The translations under genes and the position numbers were made by a program. This document shows positions 6,590-10,952 of a stretch of DNA of 10,952 nt, one piece after another; position 1 is the stretch's first letter; each line of letters begins with the position of its first letter. The DNA is from Hyphomicrobiales bacterium (GTDB lineage: Bacteria; Pseudomonadota; Alphaproteobacteria; Rhizobiales; Aestuariivirgaceae): assembly GCA_027067085.1 (NCBI GenBank), contig JAMOMM010000269.1, positions 1-10,952 of the forward strand, read 5' to 3'. A model generated the notes under the pieces. The model was not told the origin of the DNA. It saw only the letters and a program-made list of their open reading frames with translations, and ran no database searches.

Positions 6590-6604
6590 GTTCATCGCTC
6601 GTTC
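6590..6604. promoter_or_regulatory. Candidate LexA (SOS) box GTTC-N7-GTTC
   Basis: GTTCATCGCTCGTTC matches exactly the direct-repeat LexA operator known for Alphaproteobacteria (GTTC-N7-GTTC), and the larger repeat TCGTTCAT occurs at 6588-6595 and 6599-6606. It ends 28 nt before the DUF1801 start, a plausible repressor position, and is 135 nt upstream of small ORF 1 on the other strand. Eight fixed bases would be expected by chance about 0.3 times in both strands of a window this size, so this is suggestive only. Confidence 0.4.
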
Positions 6605-6632
6605 ATGTTACGATTTTACAGAAAGTGACCAG

Positions 6633-7055
6633 ATGACAAAAACTGAACTTAGTGAAATGCCAGATAACGTCAGAGAGGTGGTCGAGCAGTTTAGCCCGCA
6701 AGCAAAGGAAACCTTTCACGAAATTCGTGAGTTGATATTTTCAGTTGCGGCACAAACCCAAGGTGTCGGGAGATTGCAAGAAACCTTAAAATGGGGCGAG
6801 CCTTCTTATCTGACACCTGCAACAAAAAGCGGTACGACGATACGTGTCTGCATGCCGAAAAATGCCCCCGATAAAGTTGGGGTTTATGTCAATTGCAAAA
6901 CCACATTGGTTGATACGTATCGAGAACTATATGGCGATCAACTTAACCTCATCGGTACTCGTGCCATTATAATTGCGACCAAAGAGCCATTGCCGATTGA
7001 GCCGTTAAAGCACGCCATTGCGATGGCCCTTACTTATCACCTTACTAAAGGCTAA
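6633..7055 (+). CDS. DUF1801 domain-containing protein
   Basis: A 140-residue cytosolic protein. The helical N-terminal region (1-45) is followed by TLKWGEPSYLT (51-61), the hallmark of the DUF1801 (YdhG-like) fold, then beta-strand-like TTIRVCMP (68-75) and VGVYVNCKTTLVDTYREL (82-99). These proteins are small, stand-alone and of unknown biochemical role. No enzyme motif, membrane segment or signal peptide is visible. The start ATG at 6633 has only a weak purine-rich stretch upstream (GAAAGTGA). The gene is a single transcription unit, flanked on both sides by small minus-strand ORFs. A GTTC-N7-GTTC site immediately upstream raises the possibility of SOS control, which is inference. Confidence 0.87.
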   Translation: MTKTELSEMPDNVREVVEQFSPQAKETFHEIRELIFSVAAQTQGVGRLQETLKWGEPSYLTPATKSGTTIRVCMPKNAPDKVGVYVNCKTTLVDTYRELYGDQLNLIGTRAIIIATKEPLPIEPLKHAIAMALTYHLTKG

Positions 7056-7100
7056 GGCACGTTCGGCGCTGAAGGCTTCAATGTCAGAACCTTTGCAACC

Positions 7101-7136
7101 TTCACTGCACATATTTCACTGCACATATTTCACTGC
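7101..7136. repeat. 14-bp tandem repeat at the 3' end of small ORF 2
   Basis: TTCACTGCACATAT occurs at 7101-7114 and 7115-7128, followed by the partial copy TTCACTGC (7129-7136). The stop codon of the 39-residue minus-strand ORF (7130-7132) lies in the partial copy, and the full copies repeat the same CAG-TGA context beyond it. The repeat therefore looks like duplication of the ORF's terminal bases. Confidence 0.9.
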
Positions 7137-7249
7137 GAAGTCAGCATACTAGCAGCCAATACGGCAACAGGGGCCAACGTCGCCAATACCAAAACAATGG
7201 CCATGGCAACAAATTTAATTTTTGTTTTTCGTGCGTATGTTAAATCCAT
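7130..7249 (-). CDS. Unrecognised 39-residue single-helix membrane protein (small ORF 2)
   Basis: ATG at 7249, TGA at 7130-7132. The product begins MDLTYARKTKIK, strongly basic, then has a hydrophobic stretch (about 13-33: FVAMAIVLVLATLAPVAVLA, then A) and a short polar tail SMLTSQ. A single inner-membrane helix, N-terminus inside, is expected; cleavage after V-L-A is an alternative. Its pattern M-x-L-T-x-x-R-K ... A-M-A ... A-T-x-x-P-V-x-V-L-A is shared with the ORF at 6356-6454. The two differ by small gaps, which indicates old divergence rather than a recent copy. No good Shine-Dalgarno sequence precedes the ATG, so expression is less certain than for its partner. It lies divergent from the TRAP transporter operon. 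No named family recognised. Confidence 0.5.
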   Translation of the reverse strand: MDLTYARKTKIKFVAMAIVLVLATLAPVAVLAASMLTSQ

Positions 7250-7332
7250 GCAGATAGTAATGACTCGATTCTATCGTGATGAAAATGATTCTTTTCAACC
7301 GCTTACAAAAATCATTAAATGTGTTGATTCAA

Positions 7333-7355
7333 GTAAACGCTTGCAAAACGTTTAC
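7333..7355. promoter_or_regulatory. Inverted repeat upstream of dctP, candidate operator
   Basis: GTAAACG (7333-7339) is mirrored by CGTTTAC (7349-7355). Two further T-A pairs inside give 9 of 11 possible pairs around the centre at 7344. It lies 71 nt before the dctP start, where a regulator of the TRAP operon could bind. No regulator gene for the transporter is present in the window, so the factor is unknown; the overall look is that of a LacI-type palindrome. Confidence 0.45.
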
Positions 7356-7426
7356 ATTTTATCTACAAATTGTAAGTGTAATTACAAAATCAATGCAGGC
7401 ACAATCCAGCCTCAAGGGAGAACTCA

Positions 7427-8398
7427 ATGAACAAATTCGTAAAATTAGCCACAGCTGCCGCTTTTACTGTCAGCTTTTCAAGTGCTGCATTTGCCACAAC
7501 ATGGGAAATGCCAACGCCATATCCTGATGCAACTTTTCACACTGTAAACATTAAAGCGTTTGCCGCAGATGTTGATAAAGCCACTGGCGGCAAACTAAAA
7601 ATCAACGTGCATAGCGCTGGTTCATTGTTCAAACACAAGCAAATTAAAAATGCAGTTCGCGGTGGCCAAGCGCCAATCGGTGAATTTTTCATGGGACTTT
7701 TAGCCAATGAAAACCCTGTTTATGCGATGGACACACTTCCATTCTTAGCATCTGATTATCCCGCTGCTGCCAAGCTTTGGACGGCAACACGTCCTGCTAT
7801 TGATAAAGCAATGGCAACCCAAGGGTTGATGGTTTTGTTTTCTGTGCCATGGCCACCACAAGGTGTTTATGCCAAGAAAGAGATCAAAACTGCGACCGAC
7901 ATGAAGGGCCTAAAGTTCCGTGCGTATAACGCATCAACAACTCGCCTTGCAGAACTTGCAGGGGCTGTGCCAACTCAAATTGAAGTGGCTGACTTGCCGC
8001 AAGCTTTTGCAACGGGCCGTGTCGATGCGATGATTACGTCCCCTTCAACAGGTGTGAGCACTAAGGCGTGGGATTTCCTTTCTCACTTCCATCACACCCA
8101 AGCTTGGATCCCTAAGAACGTTGTTGTCGTTAACAAAGCTGCTTTCATGGCGCTTGATGAAGCAACTCGTGCGGCGGTTAAAACAGCGGCAATGGCAGCT
8201 GAAAAACGCGGCTGGGAAATGAGTAAAGCAGAAACCGATACTAAGATTGCTGTAATGAAGAAAAACGGCATCACCATCGTTACACCAAGCAAAGAGCTTC
8301 TTAGTTCACTTAAAGCTATTGGCGCAACCATGGCTGCAGAGTGGGCGAAAAAAGCTGGCGCTGCAGGTGCCGAAATTTTGGCTACTTACAAAAAATAA
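7427..8398 (+). CDS. dctP: TRAP transporter substrate-binding protein (DctP family)
   Basis: Periplasmic solute receptor of a tripartite ATP-independent (TRAP) transporter; it captures the substrate and delivers it to the QM membrane complex. The 323-residue product has a signal peptide (MNKFVKLATAAAFTVSFSSA, cleavage after AFA at about 23). The DctP fold follows, with the carboxylate-binding arginine expected at R165 in MKGLKFRAYNAST, and the downstream blocks IEVADLPQAFATGRVDAMI (185-203) and AWIPKNVVVVNKAAF (226-240). The substrate is probably an organic acid, but this sequence does not identify it. The aromatic/proline-rich PWPPQGVYA (141-149) may line the pocket. AAGGGAG about 7 nt before the ATG is a strong ribosome-binding site. 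It is first in the operon and is followed by a terminator-like hairpin before dctQ. Confidence 0.95.
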   Translation: MNKFVKLATAAAFTVSFSSAAFATTWEMPTPYPDATFHTVNIKAFAADVDKATGGKLKINVHSAGSLFKHKQIKNAVRGGQAPIGEFFMGLLANENPVYAMDTLPFLASDYPAAAKLWTATRPAIDKAMATQGLMVLFSVPWPPQGVYAKKEIKTATDMKGLKFRAYNASTTRLAELAGAVPTQIEVADLPQAFATGRVDAMITSPSTGVSTKAWDFLSHFHHTQAWIPKNVVVVNKAAFMALDEATRAAVKTAAMAAEKRGWEMSKAETDTKIAVMKKNGITIVTPSKELLSSLKAIGATMAAEWAKKAGAAGAEILATYKK

Positions 8399-8427
8399 AA
8401 CGGTGCTCATTTATTGATGCACACAAC

Positions 8428-8468
8428 AAGCCTCCATCCTTATCACTCCTAGGGTGGCGGCTTTTTTT
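8428..8468 (+). terminator. Intra-operon terminator/attenuator between dctP and dctQ
   Basis: The arm at 8428-8440 (AAGCCTCCATCCT) pairs with 8451-8463 (AGGGTGGCGGCTT), giving a 13-position stem with one mismatch and one G-U pair. It has a 10-nt loop and runs into seven T residues (8462-8468). This is a standard intrinsic terminator. As dctQ and dctM clearly belong to the same transporter, partial readthrough or processing to favour dctP is likely. Confidence 0.85.
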
Positions 8469-8492
8469 ATAGCTAAATGGGATTGAGGGAAA

Positions 8493-9047
8493 ATGCGCAA
8501 ATTCTTAGATGGACTGTATAAGATCAGCGGGGCAATTGCGGCTCTGTTCTTGCTCGGCATTTGCGTTGTGGTTTCGCTGCAAGTGCTATCGACCATTCTC
8601 GATAATGGTCTCATCTCGATCGGCAAAAGTGCTCTTGGGCTTACTATTCCCTCTTATGGTGAAATTACAGGTTTCTTTCTAGTCACCGCATCGTTTTTGG
8701 CGTTGGCGTACACATTGCGGGCTGGCGGACACGTTCGGGTTAATCTGTTCATTCGCATGTTGGGCGACAAACCTCGGCGCGGCGTTGAGCTTTTCAACGT
8801 TTCTTGCGGTATTATTTTGGCCGGCATGTTGACGTGGTTTACGGCCAATATGGTTTATGATGCTTGGCGATTTAATGACCTCACCTCTGGCGCGCTGGTT
8901 ATTGCCGAGTGGATTCCCAAATCCCCAATGGTCATCGGTTCAGCCATTTTGCTCATCGCCCTCATCGATGAATTTTTCACCATCATTTCGGGCAAAGACC
9001 CATCATACGCTAAAGGCGATGATGGCGAACTTTCGCTTAGCGAATAG
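8493..9047 (+). CDS. dctQ: TRAP transporter small membrane subunit (DctQ family)
   Basis: The 184-residue small permease subunit, which pairs with DctM to form the TRAP membrane complex. Four hydrophobic helices are visible at about 11-33, 57-75, 100-120 and 145-165. The family landmarks are SYGEITGFFLV before helix 2, GGHVRVNLF (78-86) in the cytoplasmic loop, and EWIPKSPMVIGSAILL entering helix 4. The C-terminal tail is acidic (DDGELSLSE). The ATG at 8493 is preceded by GAGGG a few bases upstream. It follows dctP across 94 nt containing a terminator-like hairpin, and dctM starts 9 nt after its stop. Confidence 0.94.
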   Translation: MRKFLDGLYKISGAIAALFLLGICVVVSLQVLSTILDNGLISIGKSALGLTIPSYGEITGFFLVTASFLALAYTLRAGGHVRVNLFIRMLGDKPRRGVELFNVSCGIILAGMLTWFTANMVYDAWRFNDLTSGALVIAEWIPKSPMVIGSAILLIALIDEFFTIISGKDPSYAKGDDGELSLSE

Positions 9048-9056
9048 GAGCCGATT

Positions 9057-10361
9057 ATGGATCAAGCTGTTGTCATTTCGTTTTTAGTTGTTGTTTTGCT
9101 GGCCTTTTTGGGCGCAGGCATGTGGGTCGCCATGGCATTGCTTGGTGTTGGCATGTTGGCCATGGCAATGTTTACCTCGGCCCCGTTTGGCTCAATCTTG
9201 GCTACCTCCGTTTGGGGAGCAAGTAACTCGTGGGCGTTGGCGGCCCTGCCGATGTTTATTTGGATGGGCGAGATTTTGTTTCGAACGCGCTTATCCAAAG
9301 ACATGTTTGTCGCCCTTGCGCCATGGATGAACCATATTCCGGGTCGTTTGTTGCATGTAAATGTGCTCGGCTGTGGAATTTTCGCCGCAGTTTCAGGTTC
9401 ATCGGCGGCAACAGCGGCCACAATCGGCAAAATGGCCATCCCTGAGCTGGAAAAGCGCGGCTATGACAAAACCCTCATTCTTGGCACGTTGGCAGGCTCT
9501 GGCACCTTAGGATTGCTTATTCCGCCCTCAATTATTCTGATCGTCTATGGTGTGGCAATTGAGGAATCAATTTCGCGGCTTTTCGTGGCTGGTGTTATTC
9601 CAGGGATCATTCTGGTCTTCATGTTCATGGGATATATTGCGATTTGGGCGTTGCTAAACCCTAGTAAAATGCCCCCAGCTGAAGCAAAAGTGCCATATCT
9701 TGAGCGCATCAAACGTTCAACAGCGCTTATTCCGATCATCTTGCTCATCACGGGTGTCATCGGCTCAATTTATAAAGGCTGGGCATCACCAACCGATGCC
9801 GCCGCAATTGGTGTGGTCTTGGCTCTATTCTTATCTTGGGTGACTGGTAGTCTTTCCAAAGATAGCTTTATCGCCTCCCTAATGGGTGCCACGCGCACGT
9901 CTTGCATGATTGCCTTCATATTGGCGGGTGCAGCATTTTTGACCGTTGCCATGGGGTATACGGGCATTCCGCGCAAATTAGCTGAGATTATCGCTACCTT
10001 TGAATTTACTCAAACCGAGTTACTTGTCGTTCTGACGTTGTTCTTTGTCATTTTGGGTTGTTTTTTGGACGGTATTTCAGTTGTCGTTCTAACCGTTGCG
10101 GTTATTCAACCGATTATTCAACAAGCTGGTATTGACCAATTATGGTTTGGCATTTTCATTGTGATCGTGGTTGAAATGGCTCAGATCACACCGCCAGTTG
10201 GATTTAACCTGTTTGTCATACAAGGCTTGACGGGAGAAAATATTTTAACGGTGGCAAAAGCCGCTTTACCGTTCTTTTTCTTATTGCTAGCTGGTGTGGT
10301 GATTATCACCATGTTCCCTGAATTGGTGACATGGTTGCCCGAAAGAATGACGGCAAGATAA
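9057..10361 (+). CDS. dctM: TRAP transporter large membrane subunit (DctM family)
   Basis: The 434-residue transport subunit that couples substrate uptake to an ion gradient, usually Na+ in this class. It is hydrophobic throughout, with the 11-13 helices expected. Diagnostic segments are AVSGSSAATAATIGKMAIPE (111-130), the family's most conserved block, GTLGLLIPPSIILIVYG (149-165), and near the C-terminus ITPPVGFNLFVIQGLTGE, the matching block of the second inverted half. The length is the standard one, and nothing is missing. It starts at ATG 9057, 9 nt after the dctQ stop, with AGGAG about 7 nt upstream, and closes the operon. The terminator at 10386-10411 follows within 25 nt. Confidence 0.96.
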   Translation: MDQAVVISFLVVVLLAFLGAGMWVAMALLGVGMLAMAMFTSAPFGSILATSVWGASNSWALAALPMFIWMGEILFRTRLSKDMFVALAPWMNHIPGRLLHVNVLGCGIFAAVSGSSAATAATIGKMAIPELEKRGYDKTLILGTLAGSGTLGLLIPPSIILIVYGVAIEESISRLFVAGVIPGIILVFMFMGYIAIWALLNPSKMPPAEAKVPYLERIKRSTALIPIILLITGVIGSIYKGWASPTDAAAIGVVLALFLSWVTGSLSKDSFIASLMGATRTSCMIAFILAGAAFLTVAMGYTGIPRKLAEIIATFEFTQTELLVVLTLFFVILGCFLDGISVVVLTVAVIQPIIQQAGIDQLWFGIFIVIVVEMAQITPPVGFNLFVIQGLTGENILTVAKAALPFFFLLLAGVVIITMFPELVTWLPERMTAR

Positions 10362-10380
10362 TTCTCATCTGTCAAAAAAC

Positions 10381-10417
10381 AAAAAGGCCCGTTCAGTAAT
10401 CTGAACAGGCCCATTTT
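10381..10417. terminator. Bidirectional intrinsic terminator between dctM and the response regulator gene
   Basis: GTTCAG (10391-10396) pairs with CTGAAC (10401-10406) around a TAAT loop. The stem extends past one C-A mismatch with GGCC (10386-10389) against GGCC (10408-10411). The minus strand continues into an almost unbroken T run (complement of 10374-10385), and the plus strand into CATTTTG. It therefore ends transcription from both convergent units, more efficiently for the minus strand. Confidence 0.88.
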
Positions 10418-10439
10418 GTTTGTGTGTTGTCTGTCTTAA

Positions 10440-10793
10440 TTAGTTTAGTACTGTTAGAATTTCTTCTGGATCTAGTGGCTTTGGCAAAACACCTAAAGCA
10501 CCTTCTTCAAGCGCGCGATCGACAAGATCACCCGTTGAAAAACCAGTCATAAAATAAACTTTTGCATCAGGTGTTTTTTTACGGATCTCAAAGAAGCTAT
10601 CAACTCCGTTAATGTCTGGCATCATGATGTCCATAAAGGCCATATCGAATTTTTTCTCGTTGAAAGCAGCAATTGCTGATGTTCCATTATACGCTACGGT
10701 AACGTCATGGTCTTCCATTTCGAATAATTCAGCCAGTGAATCAGCTGCGTCTGTGTCATCGTCTACGACGAGAATCTGCATCGCTTGTGTCAT
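10440..10793 (-). CDS. Single-domain response regulator (CheY-like receiver)
   Basis: A 117-residue stand-alone receiver domain. All phosphorylation residues are in place: acidic pocket in VVDDD (D11-D13), phospho-acceptor D55 in FMDIMMPD, T83 in YFMTGFS, and K105 in LPKPLDP. There is no DNA-binding or output domain, so it works by protein contact, as a phosphorelay intermediate or as a partner-binding switch. The cognate kinase is not in the window. It is not obviously DivK, CpdR or CheY by sequence recall. The ATG at 10793 has AAGGG about 8 nt upstream; an internal ATG at residue 5 is the alternative start. The leader contains a 13-bp tandem duplication that copies this Shine-Dalgarno sequence. 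It is convergent with the TRAP operon. Confidence 0.92.
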   Translation of the reverse strand: MTQAMQILVVDDDTDAADSLAELFEMEDHDVTVAYNGTSAIAAFNEKKFDMAFMDIMMPDINGVDSFFEIRKKTPDAKVYFMTGFSTGDLVDRALEEGALGVLPKPLDPEEILTVLN

Positions 10794-10800
10794 TAATGTT

Positions 10801-10826
10801 GCCCTTAAAACTTGCCCTTAAAACTT
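10801..10826. repeat. 13-bp tandem duplication covering the response regulator ribosome-binding site
   Basis: GCCCTTAAAACTT occurs twice in direct tandem (10801-10813 and 10814-10826). Read on the minus strand, each copy ends in AAGGGC. The one nearer the gene is positioned as the Shine-Dalgarno sequence, and the other lies 13 nt further upstream. Confidence 0.93.
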
Positions 10827-10828
10827 AC

Positions 10829-10856
10829 AGTGCACGGAGTAATGCACTACATGCAC
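10829..10856. promoter_or_regulatory. Triple TGCAC motif upstream of the response regulator
   Basis: TGCAC occurs at 10831-10835, 10843-10847 and 10852-10856. The first two are part of an inverted repeat, AGTGCA (10829-10834) and TGCACT (10843-10848). The cluster sits in the likely 5' untranslated or promoter region of the minus-strand gene. No named regulator is assigned. Confidence 0.3.
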
Positions 10857-10873
10857 TTTGTCGCACCAGAACT

Positions 10874-10889
10874 TTAACAAGGCTTTAAC
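10874..10889. promoter_or_regulatory. Candidate CtrA-binding site TTAA-N7-TTAAC
   Basis: TTAACAAGGCTTTAAC matches the alphaproteobacterial CtrA consensus TTAA-N7-TTAAC exactly, as part of the direct repeat CTTTAACAA (10872-10880 and 10883-10891). It lies about 80 nt upstream of the response regulator start. In AT-rich intergenic DNA such a match is not rare, and about one is expected by chance per window, so confidence is limited. Confidence 0.35.
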
Positions 10890-10952
10890 AAAATATCTAA
10901 AATACATCTGTATACGTTGTTTTTTTATAATCCTTATGGCCATGGTTAACTT

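Larger units (their letters stand above)
7056..7426. other. 371-nt spacer between the DUF1801 gene and the TRAP operon
   Basis: This spacer holds the 39-codon minus-strand ORF (7130-7249), the 14-bp tandem repeat (7101-7136), the inverted repeat at 7333-7355 and a second, shorter one (TTGTAA 7370-7375 and TTACAA 7382-7387). An excellent ribosome-binding region (AAGGGAG) lies just before dctP. I see no clear terminator after the DUF1801 stop, no RNA gene, and no unambiguous -35/-10 pair, although the TRAP promoter must lie here. Confidence 0.6.

Noticed and set aside
7276..7527. An 83-codon plus-strand frame overlapping the dctP promoter and signal peptide
   Set aside because: It would cover the operator region and overlap dctP in another frame; no ribosome-binding site and no family resemblance.
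9062..9439. A 125-codon minus-strand frame inside dctM
   Set aside because: Antisense shadow of a complete, well-conserved TRAP subunit; the composition reflects complementary transmembrane codons.
10935..10952. ATGGCCATGGTTAACTT at the right edge as the start of a further plus-strand gene
   Set aside because: Only six codons are visible and there is no ribosome-binding site before it; too little to call.

Overview
The window looks like chromosomal DNA of an alphaproteobacterium, most likely a moderate-GC and possibly marine member of the Hyphomicrobiales (Rhizobiales). The evidence is the divergent layout of purM-purN against a DUF2066 / CDP-alcohol phosphatidyltransferase / AI-2E-family transporter cluster, a RIME-like palindromic element, a tripartite TRAP transporter, and candidate alphaproteobacterial LexA (GTTC-N7-GTTC) and CtrA (TTAA-N7-TTAAC) boxes. 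No rRNA, tRNA, CRISPR array, transposase or phage gene was seen, and no defence or biosynthetic island.

Layout. Positions 1-2337 (minus strand) hold a tight operon: a DUF2066 exported protein, a CDP-alcohol phosphatidyltransferase and the N-terminal part of an AI-2E-family permease cut by the left edge. Divergent from it, 2500-4235 (plus) is purM-purN for de novo purine synthesis; purN ends in an in-frame 15-bp tandem repeat. A small membrane-anchored cytochrome c (4232-4615, minus) meets purN tail to tail with overlapping stop codons. A 109-bp double-hairpin repeat (4672-4780) lies next to it. Then come a YafY-type HTH/WYL regulator (minus) and, divergent from it, a GST-fold protein (plus). 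They share an intergenic region with an operator-like set of TGACA half-sites spaced 11 bp apart.

From 6337 to 7426 a DUF1801 gene is flanked by two tiny unrecognised ORFs on the minus strand (32 and 39 codons). Both encode a short basic N-terminus plus one hydrophobic helix, and they share the pattern M-x-L-T-x-x-R-K ... A-M-A ... A-T-x-x-P-V-x-V-L-A. They look like members of one undescribed small-membrane-protein family and are the most novel item here.

From 7427 to 10361 (plus) lies a complete dctP-dctQ-dctM TRAP transporter operon. A strong hairpin/T-tract between dctP and dctQ probably lowers membrane-subunit expression relative to the binding protein. A bidirectional terminator separates it from a convergent single-domain response regulator (10440-10793, minus), whose Shine-Dalgarno sequence lies in a 13-bp tandem duplication and whose upstream region has a CtrA-like site.

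A recurring theme is short tandem duplication with a 13-15 bp unit (purN tail, tail of the 39-codon ORF, leader of the response regulator), which suggests frequent replication slippage in this genome. Most genes are ordinary housekeeping or transport genes; the novelty lies in the small ORFs and the regulatory DNA.
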